Shown in pieces: positions 16,008-24,400 of a DNA stretch of 31,301 nucleotides; within the stretch, counting starts at the first letter, position 1, and each line of letters begins with the position of its first letter. The notes under the pieces were generated by a model. The model saw only the letters and a program-made list of their open reading frames with translations, ran no database searches and was not told the DNA's origin. Location: positions 1 to 31,301 of the forward strand of contig JBAVAR010000064.1 in the NCBI GenBank assembly GCA_049585815.1, given 5' to 3'. This DNA comes from DATLSM01 sp049585815 (lineage in GTDB: Bacteria > Actinomycetota > Thermoleophilia > Solirubrobacterales > 70-9). Both the position numbers and the translations under genes were made by a program.

Positions 16008-16080
16008 GGGGCTGTAGCTCAGCTGGAAGAGCGTCGCGCTGGCAGCGCGAAGGTCAGGGGTTCGAGCCCCCTCAGCTCCA
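16008..16080 (+). tRNA. tRNA-Ala (anticodon GGC)
   Basis: A 73-base cloverleaf. The acceptor stem GGGGCTG/CAGCTCC includes the G3-U70 wobble pair that marks alanine tRNAs. The D arm is GCTC/GAGC. The anticodon arm is TCGCG-CTGGCAG-CGCGA with anticodon GGC, reading GCC and GCT codons. The T arm is AGGGG-TTCGAGC-CCCCT and the discriminator is A. No CCA is encoded; the next bases are TTG. Confidence 0.97.
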
Positions 16081-16152
16081 TTGCTCAAACCCTCGCTCTC
16101 GGCTGCCGATGATTGTGCGGTGAGTGCGAACCAGCATGTCTTCTCGCACGGG

Positions 16153-16824
16153 ATGCGAGACACAAGAGAGACGTTTGAGAGATGGAACGGGCGCCATTGG
16201 GCCGTTCTTCGCGGTTGGCTTGCGCTCAGTGTTGCGATCGCGCTGGCGCTGCTCATCGCCGTCTGGTTCGTCGCGGGGATGCTGACGCCGGACCTGACCC
16301 CGATCCACCTGCCGGGTTTGACCGAACCGTCGAACCCCGGCGACCTGCTGCCGATCCTCGAGCGCAACTCCCTCGTCCTCGCCTTTCACGCCACTGCCTG
16401 TGTGGCCGGCTTCATCGCCGGGGCCTCGATGCCAATCGCAGCCGCCCAGCGAACCGGCTTCTCGCGCTGGGTCCACGTCAAGGCCGGCGAGTTGGCGATC
16501 CTCTTCGTCTGCGCGGTCACCCTCTTCTCCCTCGCAACCCAGGCCTTCTACCTCGGCTTTCAGGGCTCAACCCTCGCCTACCAGCTCCACATTTCACGTC
16601 TGGAGCTGATCGTCTCGGTCTTGCCCCACGCGATTCCCGAGCTGAGCGCTCTCTTCCTCCCCCTGGCGGCCTGGCTCCTCGCCAGCCGCCGCGGTCAGTG
16701 GAACCAGCTTCTGGCGGCGACCTTGGTGACCGTCGTGATAGCGATCCCGACGCTGTTGGTGGCGGCCACGATCGAGGTCTACGTCTGGCCCCACATCCTC
16801 CGTGCGATTTCCCCAGTCGCCTAG
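16153..16824 (+). CDS. SpoIIM-like (DUF95) integral membrane protein
   Basis: The 223-residue product has about five hydrophobic segments (about residues 20-43, 74-98, 108-132, 158-178 and 187-212). It starts with a polar stretch ending in a long basic helix. The string SVLPHAIPELSALFLPLAAWLLASRR resembles the H-G-x-x-E-L block of the stage II sporulation protein M family, and the C-terminal VAATIEVYVWPHIL also fits. Such proteins occur in many non-sporulating actinobacteria, so no sporulation role is implied. ATG 16153 is a choice without a Shine-Dalgarno; an in-frame GTG at 16120 is an alternative. It lies directly after tRNA-Ala and ends just before the intron-associated hairpin. Confidence 0.65.
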   Translation: MRDTRETFERWNGRHWAVLRGWLALSVAIALALLIAVWFVAGMLTPDLTPIHLPGLTEPSNPGDLLPILERNSLVLAFHATACVAGFIAGASMPIAAAQRTGFSRWVHVKAGELAILFVCAVTLFSLATQAFYLGFQGSTLAYQLHISRLELIVSVLPHAIPELSALFLPLAAWLLASRRGQWNQLLAATLVTVVIAIPTLLVAATIEVYVWPHILRAISPVA

Positions 16825-16863
16825 CTGACTGATGCGTATCCGGTTCACTCCGGTTCGCGTTCT

Positions 16864-16912
16864 GTGAGCCCGCTGGACAGGCGCCGCTGTCGCGGCCGTC
16901 CATGAGGCTCAC
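16864..16912 (+). terminator. Hairpin at the 5' edge of the group II intron
   Basis: GTGAGCC at 16864-16870 pairs perfectly with GGCTCAC at 16906-16912. Inside, GGAC at 16875-16878 pairs with GTCC at 16898-16901. The structure lies about 40 bases after the SpoIIM-like gene and ends 4 bases before the presumed intron start GTGCG at 16917. I read it as the original terminator-like stem between two convergent genes, used as an insertion target. Confidence 0.5.
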
Positions 16913-17423
16913 CGTTGTGCGGCGAAAGTCGGCTGAAGCGATCTTCGCGACTCTGAGCCGGCAGTGAGGATTTCGGCCCCAAGCTTCGCGCCCTGAGCCA
17001 AGCGGATACGCAGAAAGCGCCGGGATAAACCGGTCTGGAGAAAGGAATGAGAGAGTCCGACATTGAAGGAGCAGCGACCCACAATGGCCCCGAGCCGTGC
17101 GTCGGCCGCCCGTGAGGGCGGCGGCGAAGCGTCGGTAGGGGTATGCGCAGGCTGGGTAAGTGAGCCGCGAAATCAGGGTCTTCGGGGTGCCGACGCCGTT
17201 GCGTAGAGCGGAAGGCAACATCACCGGTCGCGATATCGCGAGTGGCCGGTGGACCCCGCGCGGTCAAGGATCCGATGCATGCGCAGAGTCTCCAGGCGCG
17301 AGAACCGGGAGGTCCCGTGGCCGCCCGTCCTGACCGTCGATGCCCCGCCCATAGTGGATCGCGGGGTGGCATGTCGGTCGGGGTCGCGGGCCGTGAGGGC
17401 AACGCCGAGGCGGTAATCCCTCG

Positions 17424-18913
17424 ATGAACGGCCACGGGAAGTCAGACAGCCCCGTAGTACCTGCGAAGCCGTCGAACAAGCTCGGGCGACCGGGGGCGGA
17501 GGCGGTGGAGGAAAGGGGGCTGCCCGAGGGGAACGCGGCCAGCAAAACGCGCCCCGGACGCAGAGCCGGGCAAGGCGCGCCAAGTGCGCTGGATCGCGTG
17601 CGAGGAATCGCAGCAAAGGACAAGGATGCGAGGTTCACCGCGCTCCTGCACCACGTCGACGTCGATCGCCTGCGGGCGGCGTATTGGGCGCTCAAGCCCA
17701 AGGCCGCTCCGGGGGCCGACGGCGTGACGTGGCAGGACTACGGGCAAGACCTGGAGGCAAACCTCCGGGACCTACACGCCCGGGTCCATCGCGGGAGCTA
17801 CCGGGCGAAGCCGGTACGAAGGGCATACATCCCCAAGCGGGACGGGCGGCTGCGGCCGCTCGGTATCGCCGCGCTGGAGGACAAGGTTTGCCAGCGCGCC
17901 GTCGTGGAGGTGCTGAACGGCATCTATGAGGCGGACTTCCTCGGCTTCTCCTACGGGTTCCGACCCGGGCGCTCACCGCACGATGCGTTGGACGCGCTCG
18001 CGGTCGGGATCGAACGAAGGAAGGTGAACTGGGTGCTCGACGCGGACATCCGCGACTACTTCACCAGCCTCGATCAAAGTTGGCTGGTGAAGTTCCTCGA
18101 GCACCGGATTGCGGACAGAGGGTCCTGCGGCTGATCCGTAAGTGGCTCAGCGCAGGAGTCATCGAGGATGGGGTCAGGACAGAGACCGTGGAGGGGACCG
18201 CGCAAGGGGCGTCGGTATCGCCGCTGCTTGCAAACGTCTACCTGCACTACGTCTTTGACCTGTGGGCCCACCAGTGGCGAGGGCGCTACGCGCGCGGTGA
18301 CGTGATCATCGCGCGCTTCGCCGACGACTACATCGTGGGCTTCGAGCACCGTGAGGACGCCGAGCGGTTCCTTGCCGACCTTCGCGAGCGGTTTGCGAAG
18401 TTCGCGCTGGAGCTGCACCCAGACAAGACACGCCTGATCGAGTTCGGACGCTTCGCTGCCGAGCAACGGAAGGCGCGTGGTCTGGGCAAGCCTGAGACGT
18501 TCGACTTTCTCGGCTTCACGCACATCTGCGCGAAGACCAGGAAGGGACGCTTCACGCTGAGGCGCGTCACCTGCAAGAAGCGGATGCGCGGCAAGCTCAA
18601 CGCGGTCAAGGCCGAGCTGATGCATCGTCGACATCTCCCAATCCCCGACCAAGGACGCTGGCTCGCCAGCGTCCTGCGCGGGCACTACAACTACTACGCA
18701 GTGCCCGGCAACGGCGACGCGATTGACGCATTCCGAACCCAGGCAACCCGACACTGGCACAAGGCGCTTCGACGCCGCAGCCAGAAGGACCGCCTGAACT
18801 GGGAGCGCATGAATCGCCTCGCGACGCGATGGCTACCACGCGCCCGCATCCTGCACCCGTGGCCGCATGCACGATTCATCGCCACCACCCAAGGGAGGAG
18901 CCCAGTGCGCTAG
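17424..18913 (+). pseudogene. ltrA: Group II intron reverse transcriptase/maturase, frameshifted
   Basis: The first part (17424-18134) holds RT blocks 0-4: PGADGVTW, RAYIPKRDGRLRPLGI, YGFRPGRSPHDAL and the first catalytic Asp in DADIRDYF. The second part, in another frame up to 18913, holds GTAQGASVSPLLANVYLHY, the catalytic FADD box (RFADDYIVGF), the thumb, and the maturase domain X ending in WERMNRLATRWLPRARILHPWPHARF. The family normally reads IADRRVLRLIRKWL across the joint. Here one base is missing at about 18120, after the codon for R in IADR, giving an early stop at 18132-18134. No HNH endonuclease domain follows. This could be true decay or a sequencing error. Confidence 0.85.
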
Positions 18914-19042
18914 CAGTGCATGCTGGGATCTGTGCGGGGGGCCGCCGGAAACGGCGGTCCCTACCGCGATCCACTCATCTAGCTCGCGCTCGGGGCCAGC
19001 CGGTGACCGGGCGGGAGAGAGCGACAGATGGCCGGTTGCCTT

Positions 19043-19077
19043 GAGCCTGCTGTGGGGAGCCCTCTCACGGGTGGTTC
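19043..19077 (+). ncRNA. Candidate group II intron domain V
   Basis: A 35-base stem-loop whose bottom helix is GAGCC (19043-19047) with GGTTC (19073-19077), the near-invariant ends of domain V. It contains the catalytic AGC triad at 19044-19046. The upper helix is GTGGGG with TCTCAC. Two mismatches lie in the lower helix, so the fold is imperfect. Position downstream of the maturase gene is as expected. Confidence 0.6.
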
Positions 19078-19103
19078 GCCCTCCCGGGCTTCTCGAGTCA
19101 GAT

Positions 19104-19131
19104 CCGCCTCAGGCGCGGGCCGCCTCAGGCG
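19104..19131. repeat. Twin copy of a 12-base palindrome at the end of the MFS gene
   Basis: CCGCCTCAGGCG occurs at 19104-19115 and again at 19120-19131, separated by 4 bases. Each copy is itself an almost perfect inverted repeat (CGCCT-C-AGGCG). They overlap the stop and last codons of the efflux gene and could form a hairpin that ends its transcript. Confidence 0.5.
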
Positions 19132-20692
19132 AGGGCGGGCCGGACTCGGGCATGACCTCGAACTCGGTCCCGACCAACGTCTCCCGCTCAATGTCGCGCT
19201 CCCGCACCAGCCACAGCGCCAACACCGAGCCGAGAAAAGAGAGCAGCGCCCCGAGCAGGAGGATCACGTTGAGACCGTGGATGAATCCCTGCTCGGCGGC
19301 ACCGCGCGTGAGCGCGCGAGCCCCCGAGGGGATCGCGGAGAGCGCCTGCGGCAGCGCCCCCGAAGATGTCGCTTCGACCAGACCGCGGGCCTGCGCGTGT
19401 CCGAGGGCAGGGGCGACTTCCTGTGCTTTGGAGGCACCGGCGCCGAGGAAGATCGCTCCCCAGGCGGCGATCCCGACCGCGATCCCGACCTGGCGGAAGG
19501 TGTCGTTGATCCCGGCCGCCATTCCGCTTTGCTCTTTAGGGACGACGCTCAGGGCGACGTCGGCGATCACCGGGTTGAGCAGTCCGACCCCAATCCCGCT
19601 GACGATGAAGCCGACCAGCAGGGCGGTCCATTCCGAGTGCACCCCCAGGCCGCCCATCAGCAACAGCCCGAGGCCGGTGAGGGCGAGGCCACCGCTCATC
19701 AGGTAGCGAGCTTGGACCCGGGCCAGGGCGATCCCCGAAAGGGGCGCGACGATAAAGGCGCCGAGCGTGATCGGCAGGTAGCGGAGACCGGCTTCGATCG
19801 GCGAGAAGCCGAGGAAGTTCTGCAGGTAGAGCGTCAGGTAGAGGAAGAGCGCGAACATCGAGCCGGAGACGGCGAAGGCCGCCAGCTGCACGCCGGTGAA
19901 GGCCCGGCGGCGAAAGAAGGAGAGCGGCAGCATCGGCTCGCCGACGCGCATCTCGATCACGGCAAATGCCGCCAGCAGCAACGCAGCGCCGATGAAGAGG
20001 GAGACGATCAGACTGCTGCCCCAACCCTCGGCGTTGCCGCGCACCAACCCCAGCACCAGAAGGAAGAGTGCAGTCGAGAAGCTGAGCAGGCCGCCCCAGT
20101 CGATCCGGGTTGCGTTGGGATCGCGGGACTCGGCCAGCTTCCAGTAGGTGACGGCAATCGCCGCCAGCCCGATCGGGACATTGACGAGGAATACGGACTG
20201 CCAACCAAGCCCGTCGGTGAGCAGCCCGCCGAGCAGCGGGCCGATCGCGACAGCGATGCCGATCGTCGCTCCGTAGATGCCCATTGCCATGCCGCGTTCG
20301 GGGCCACTGGGAAACTCCTGGGCGACGAGGGCGAGGGAGACCGCGAACATGATCGCGCCGCCGATTCCCTGCAGGCCGCGGGCGATATTGAGAAAGGTCG
20401 GGTCGGGGGAGAGACCGCAGAGCAGCGAGGCGGCAGAGAAAATGGCGAGGCCGATCGCGAAGAGGCGACGGCGGCCGAGGCGATCGGCGAGCGAGCCGGC
20501 GGTGAGGACGAGGGCGGCCAGCGAAAGCGCGTAGGCGTCGATCACCCACTGGAGGTCGGTGAAGCTGCCACCGAGGTCCTTCTGGATTGCGGGCAGGGCC
20601 GTGTTGACCACCGTGATGTCGAGCAGCAACATGAAGGTGGCGACGCAAACCGCGCCTAGGGTCCACCACTTGCGGTTCGTTGCGGAATTCAT
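19109..20692 (-). CDS. DHA2-family (14-TM) drug/proton antiporter
   Basis: A plasma-membrane exporter of the major facilitator superfamily, EmrB/QacA type. The 527-residue product has about fourteen hydrophobic segments. It carries motif D1 (LLDITVVNTALPAI, about residues 23-36), motif A (GSLADRLGRRRLF, about 66-78), and motif C in helix 5 (AIGPLLGGLLTDGLGWQSVFLVNVPIG). A long last loop precedes the final helix. ATG 20692 is preceded by GGAG. It is divergent from a MarR regulator, the common arrangement in which the pump is induced by its own substrate. The substrate cannot be read. Its 3' end abuts the group II intron. Confidence 0.93.
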   Translation of the reverse strand: MNSATNRKWWTLGAVCVATFMLLLDITVVNTALPAIQKDLGGSFTDLQWVIDAYALSLAALVLTAGSLADRLGRRRLFAIGLAIFSAASLLCGLSPDPTFLNIARGLQGIGGAIMFAVSLALVAQEFPSGPERGMAMGIYGATIGIAVAIGPLLGGLLTDGLGWQSVFLVNVPIGLAAIAVTYWKLAESRDPNATRIDWGGLLSFSTALFLLVLGLVRGNAEGWGSSLIVSLFIGAALLLAAFAVIEMRVGEPMLPLSFFRRRAFTGVQLAAFAVSGSMFALFLYLTLYLQNFLGFSPIEAGLRYLPITLGAFIVAPLSGIALARVQARYLMSGGLALTGLGLLLMGGLGVHSEWTALLVGFIVSGIGVGLLNPVIADVALSVVPKEQSGMAAGINDTFRQVGIAVGIAAWGAIFLGAGASKAQEVAPALGHAQARGLVEATSSGALPQALSAIPSGARALTRGAAEQGFIHGLNVILLLGALLSFLGSVLALWLVRERDIERETLVGTEFEVMPESGPPSPEAARA

Positions 20693-20730
20693 CTGGGCTC
20701 CATTGGGTCGGGTACAATCTCGTCAGGTGC

Positions 20731-20753
20731 CCTGTTCAGGCTATCTGACCAGG
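20731..20753. promoter_or_regulatory. Probable MarR operator between the regulator and the efflux gene
   Basis: A 23-base imperfect palindrome: CCTGTTCAG, five central bases, then CTGACCAGG, with one mismatched pair per arm. Size and symmetry fit a winged-helix MarR dimer. On the minus strand TAGCCT (20743-20738), a possible -10 box for the efflux gene, lies inside it, so bound repressor would block that promoter. Confidence 0.6.
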
Positions 20754-20778
20754 GAAACTTATCAGGTCTCCTTACTAT

Positions 20779-21288
20779 ATGCCCTCCGACCCCAAGCCAA
20801 CCGAGCAGATCCCCCTTTCCGGCCTCCTCGATATTGCCCTCGAGGCTCTCCTGATCGAGTTCCGCGCCGATCTCGAGGTGGCCGGCTACAGCGACATCCG
20901 CCCCACCCATGGCTGCGTCTTTCGCTTTGTGCGGGAGGACGGCATGCGGCTCACCGAGCTCGCCACCCTCGCCGGAATGACCAAGCAGTCCGCCGGCGAG
21001 GTCGTTGACGACCTCGCCGACCGCGGTTACGTCGAACGCATCCCTGACCCAGACGATCGTCGCGCCAAGCTGATCAGGCTCACCTCGAAAGGGGAAATGG
21101 CCCAGCGTGTCGGCTATCGCCTCTTCGCCGAGATCGAAGCCCGGTGGGCCGAGCGCTTCGGCCCCGATCGCCTGGCCCGGATGCGCGAGCTGCTGGAAGA
21201 GGTCGCCTCAACCGAGGCTCCCCATCTCGTTCCCGAGCTCTCCCGTGCCTCGCGCTCGCAGCTGGCCGGAGTCCGATCGCGCCTTTAG
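20779..21288 (+). CDS. MarR-family transcriptional regulator
   Basis: A homodimeric winged-helix repressor, here 169 residues. The HTH and wing are clear: GMRLTELATLAGMTKQSAGEVVDDLADRGYVERIPDPDDRRAKLIRLTSKG (about residues 55-105), containing the DxRAKLIxLTxKG wing motif. Flanking helices form the dimer interface. It is divergent from the DHA2 exporter with an 86-base spacer holding a palindrome, so it most likely controls that pump and itself. No Shine-Dalgarno stands before ATG 20779. The stop overlaps, tail to tail, the end of a decayed MazF-like frame. Confidence 0.92.
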   Translation: MPSDPKPTEQIPLSGLLDIALEALLIEFRADLEVAGYSDIRPTHGCVFRFVREDGMRLTELATLAGMTKQSAGEVVDDLADRGYVERIPDPDDRRAKLIRLTSKGEMAQRVGYRLFAEIEARWAERFGPDRLARMRELLEEVASTEAPHLVPELSRASRSQLAGVRSRL

Positions 21289-21491
21289 GAGTTCGGCGGC
21301 TCCCTGACCTGCTCTCCCAGGGCAGCGGAGGGAATGGTCGTGACGTTGTCGCAACTGACGACCGAGGGTTGCGTGAGGCCGTTGGCCCTATCGACGCCGA
21401 CCTCACCGGGGAAGCTAGGGATCGTGGTGGTGATCGGCGCTACGGTAGCCGTCCTCATATACGGCCGAGCGAGCTCACAGATGAGAATCAA
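21285..21491 (-). pseudogene. MazF/PemK-like toxin remnant
   Basis: The minus-strand frame ending at 21285 encodes ARPYMRTATVAPITTTI, then PGEVGVDRANGLTQPSVVSCDNVTTIPSAALGE. This matches the central and C-terminal core of MazF-type mRNA interferases (RPYLxxVTVAPITTTI, EVxVxxxNGL, PSVVSCDNxxTIPxxALG). The usual N-terminal part with the RGE/GxRP motifs is missing: upstream codons are Leu/Arg-rich and unrelated, with a stop near 21537. The last helix is cut to about ten residues. No antitoxin gene is visible next to it. I infer a dead toxin gene. Confidence 0.6.
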
Positions 21492-21807
21492 CAGACGGCT
21501 GAGCCGCTCGAGCCGGAGCCGACATGATCGGCTGCATCAGACCAGGCCATGCGGCACCGTCCTGGCGGATTCTTCTCTGATTCGAGCGAGTTAGCCCGGG
21601 CGAGTCGCTGATCGGAAAGCTGGCTGACCCCTCGGGCGCCTTACACGGCCCGGGACGCTGGTCTCAAACGGGCCATCGAGCCCCCGCCCTGCCGCTCGGG
21701 AGCACGTGCGGGATCCGACCTCTCGCATTCCTCCCAAGGCGAGGACTGGATCCAGCCTTGCTCGTGCGCTATCCTCTTCTAAGACTAACTACAGAAATTG
21801 GACTCCC
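21492..21807. other. Non-coding stretch upstream of lon
   Basis: About 315 bases with no supported gene. The frame of lon stays open back to GTG 21706, but that extension is low-complexity and unlike Lon. TATCCT at 21770-21775 is a possible -10 box, with no good -35. I saw no clear HAIR-type (HspR) inverted repeat. Confidence 0.4.
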
Positions 21808-24099
21808 ATGGACTATCTCCTGATACCACTTGACGAGGCGATCGTCTTCCCCACCGTCACTGCAACCCTGCCGATCGACGTCGGCGAGGAGGACCACGTA
21901 TTCCTGCTGCCCCGCCGTGAGGGCGAGTTCGCCCGTGTCGGCGTCGTCGCCGAGGTAATCGAGCGCGGACATTCGCGTCGCGGCGTCCCCGCCGCGACTG
22001 TGCTCGGCCTGCACCGTGGTCTTGCCGGTGCAGCCCGAACCGCCGATGGCGAGTCCCTGCGCATCGAGGTGCAGGAGATCAACGACGGCCACCCCGATGA
22101 TGAGCACACCCGCGAGCTGGCCCGCGAGTATCGCGCGGTAGTCGAGGAGATCCTCGAGCTGCGCGGCGGCGATGGGCGGATCTCGGCTTTCCTGCGTTCG
22201 GTCGAGGAGCCGGGCGCCCTAGCCGACACAGCCGGGCTGAGCCCGGACCTCTCGGCCGAGCAGAAGCTGCGTCTGCTTGACGCCCTCGATGTAACCGCCC
22301 GACTTCAGCTCGCGCTCGATCTGCAGCGCGAGCGGATGGCGGAGCTGCAGGTGCGCAGCAAGATCCGCGACGACGTCGAGTCCGGGGCCCAGAAACAGCA
22401 GCGCGACTACTTCCTGCGCAAACAGATGGAGTCGATCCGCAAGGAGCTGGGCGAGGATGAGGGCGATCTGATCGAGGAGTACGAGCGCAAGATCGCCGCG
22501 GCGGGCATGCCAAAGACGGTCGCTGAGCAGGCCGAGAAAGAGCTGCGCCGGCTCGAGCGGCAGGGCGAGGCCTCGCCGGAGTCCTCGATGATCCGCAGCT
22601 ATCTGGACTGGCTGATCGCCGTCCCTTGGAGCGAGCGCTCAGAGGAGCGGCTCGACCCCGCGCACACGCGCGAGGTGCTCGACGCCGATCACGCCGGCCT
22701 TGAGGACGTGAAGCGGCGGATCACCGAGTTCATCGCCGTGCGCAAGCTGCGCGAGGAGCGCAGCACCGAGGACGACAGCCGCGCCAACGGCGCGATCCTC
22801 ACCCTGGTCGGGCCGCCGGGCACCGGAAAGACCTCGATCGGAGACTCGATCGCGCGCGCCCTGGGCCGCAAGTTCGTCCGCATCTCACTGGGCGGCCTGC
22901 ACGATGAGGCGGAGATCCGCGGCCACCGCCGCACCTACATCGGCGCCCTGCCAGGGCGAATCGTCCGCGCCCTGCGTGACGCCGGGACGATGAACCCGGT
23001 GATCCTTCTCGACGAGGTCGACAAGGTCGGTGCCGACTGGCGGGGCGACCCGTCGGCGGCGCTGCTGGAGGTGCTCGACCCTGCCCAGAATCACTCCTTC
23101 CGCGACCACTACCTCGACATTGAGGTAGATCTCTCGGAGGTGGTCTTCATCGCCACGGCGAACCTCCTCGACACGATCCCCGCGCCGCTCCTGGACCGGA
23201 TGGAGACAATCGCCTTCGATGGCTACACGACCGAAGAGAAGCTGGCGATCGCTCGCGATTACCTGCTGCCGCGACAGCTGAAGCGAAACGGATTGCGACC
23301 CGAGGAGATCGAGGCGGGCGAGGAGGTGCTGCGCAAGGTGATCTCCGAGTACACCCGCGAGGCGGGGGTGCGCCAGCTCGAGCGCGAGCTGGGCAAGCTC
23401 CTGCGCGGGGCCGCCACGCGGATAGCCTCTGGTCAAGGCGAGACGCCGGTCGTGCTCAGCTCCGAGGCGGTCCACGACTCACTGGGGCGCCAGCGCTACT
23501 TCCAGGAGTCGGTCGAGCGCACCGCGATCCCCGGCGTCTCCACCGGATTGGCGGTGACCGGTACCGGCGGCGAGGTCCTCTTCGTCGAGGCAACCGCGAT
23601 GGAGGGCGACAAGGGCCTTGTCCTGACCGGGCAACTGGGCGACGTGATGAAGGAGTCGGCGCGGATCGCGCTCTCCTATACGCGCTCGCACAGCGAGGAG
23701 CTGGGCATCGAGCCGGAGCGCTTCCAGCGCGAGTTTCACCTGCACGTGCCGGCCGGGGCGATCCCCAAGGACGGCCCCAGCGCCGGCACCGCGATGACGA
23801 CTGCGCTGGTCTCGCTGCTCTCGGGGCGTCCGGTCAAACACACGGTCGGGATGACCGGCGAGGTCACCCTGCAGGGAAGGGTGTTGCCGATCGGGGGGCT
23901 GAAGCAGAAGGTCCTCGCCGCCCATGCTGCCGGCCTGAGCGAGGTGATCCTGCCCGAGCGCAACCGCGGCGACCTCGCCGAGGTGCCCGAGGAGGTGCGC
24001 GAGGCGATGACCTTCCACCCCGTGATCAGCATCGACGAGGTCCTCGAGCGAGCGTTGGAGCCGGCCGAGGAGACCGCTGATGTCGCCGCGATGTCGTAG
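21808..24099 (+). CDS. lon: ATP-dependent protease Lon
   Basis: A cytoplasmic hexameric AAA+ serine protease that degrades misfolded and some regulatory proteins. From ATG 21808 the product is 763 residues, typical for bacterial LonA. Domains in order: N-terminal substrate-binding domain (about residues 1-190), coiled coil (about 190-290), and AAA+ module with Walker A GPPGTGKTS (335-343) and Walker B VILLDEVDK (398-406). The protease domain has the catalytic dyad Ser658 (KDGPSAGTAM) and Lys701 (GGLKQK). ATG 21808 gives the canonical start (MDYLLIPLDEAIVFPTV). No Shine-Dalgarno is evident. The last 20 bases overlap the next gene. Confidence 0.97.
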   Translation: MDYLLIPLDEAIVFPTVTATLPIDVGEEDHVFLLPRREGEFARVGVVAEVIERGHSRRGVPAATVLGLHRGLAGAARTADGESLRIEVQEINDGHPDDEHTRELAREYRAVVEEILELRGGDGRISAFLRSVEEPGALADTAGLSPDLSAEQKLRLLDALDVTARLQLALDLQRERMAELQVRSKIRDDVESGAQKQQRDYFLRKQMESIRKELGEDEGDLIEEYERKIAAAGMPKTVAEQAEKELRRLERQGEASPESSMIRSYLDWLIAVPWSERSEERLDPAHTREVLDADHAGLEDVKRRITEFIAVRKLREERSTEDDSRANGAILTLVGPPGTGKTSIGDSIARALGRKFVRISLGGLHDEAEIRGHRRTYIGALPGRIVRALRDAGTMNPVILLDEVDKVGADWRGDPSAALLEVLDPAQNHSFRDHYLDIEVDLSEVVFIATANLLDTIPAPLLDRMETIAFDGYTTEEKLAIARDYLLPRQLKRNGLRPEEIEAGEEVLRKVISEYTREAGVRQLERELGKLLRGAATRIASGQGETPVVLSSEAVHDSLGRQRYFQESVERTAIPGVSTGLAVTGTGGEVLFVEATAMEGDKGLVLTGQLGDVMKESARIALSYTRSHSEELGIEPERFQREFHLHVPAGAIPKDGPSAGTAMTTALVSLLSGRPVKHTVGMTGEVTLQGRVLPIGGLKQKVLAAHAAGLSEVILPERNRGDLAEVPEEVREAMTFHPVISIDEVLERALEPAEETADVAAMS

Positions 24100-24400
24100 C
24101 TGCTCCCCGGTGCCCGCGGAGCTGCGGGCGGCAGCCGGCCTACTGGAGCGTCGTTGGATGCTGGCGATCATCTACGCCTGCTCCACAGGCGCGGCGCGGT
24201 TCAATGAGTTTCGACAATCGCTGCCCGGGGTCTCGCCGACGACCCTCTCGGAGCGACTCGAGCGACTCGAGGAGGCGGGCATTGTTAATCGCAGGACCGT
24301 GCCCGGCCGTCCACCCCACACCGAGTACGCGTTGACCCGCCACGGCAAGCGACTGGCTCTAGCTGTCGCGGGGCTGCTTGAGAACCGAGCGGCTGTTTAG
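24080..24400 (+). CDS. HxlR-type winged-helix transcriptional regulator
   Basis: The 106-residue product matches the HxlR family: LLERRWMLAIIYACSTGAARFNEFRQSLPGVSPTTLSERLERLEEAGIVNRR (about residues 21-72), then the wing PPHTEYALTRHGKRL. Members are small dimeric DNA-binding regulators, often redox- or aldehyde-responsive. The N-terminus has two cysteines (RCRSC), close to where redox-active Cys occurs in relatives. ATG 24080 lies inside lon; GTG 24110 is an in-frame alternative just after the lon stop. The overlap implies co-expression with lon. Its target is unknown. Confidence 0.85.
   Translation: MSPRCRSCSPVPAELRAAAGLLERRWMLAIIYACSTGAARFNEFRQSLPGVSPTTLSERLERLEEAGIVNRRTVPGRPPHTEYALTRHGKRLALAVAGLLENRAAV

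Larger units (their letters stand above)
16917..19100 (+). mobile_element. Group II intron (retroelement), ends approximate
   Basis: The element is defined by its reverse transcriptase gene and flanking ribozyme signs. The 5' end is placed at GTGCG (16917-16921), the GUGYG start common to group II introns. About 500 bases of structured GC-rich non-coding sequence follow before the reading frame, matching domains I-III. A 35-base domain V candidate lies downstream at 19043-19077. Domain VI and the exact 3' end should lie between about 19080 and 19108, just before the convergent MFS stop; I could not fix the last base. The intron lies between genes and interrupts none. Its protein gene is frameshifted, so the copy may need a helper to move. 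Confidence 0.75.

Noticed and set aside
18926..18973. Hairpin with a GAAA tetraloop after the maturase gene as domain V
   Set aside because: Its upper helix is about 10 pairs long and it lacks the GAGCC/GGTTC ends. The 35-base candidate at 19043-19077 fits domain V better, so this stem is more likely part of domain IV.
19028..20659. A 543-codon open frame on the plus strand
   Set aside because: It is the mirror of the DHA2 exporter gene. Its translation is a low-complexity Asp/Glu/Arg/Gln-rich string without motifs, as expected for the antisense of a GC-rich membrane-protein gene.
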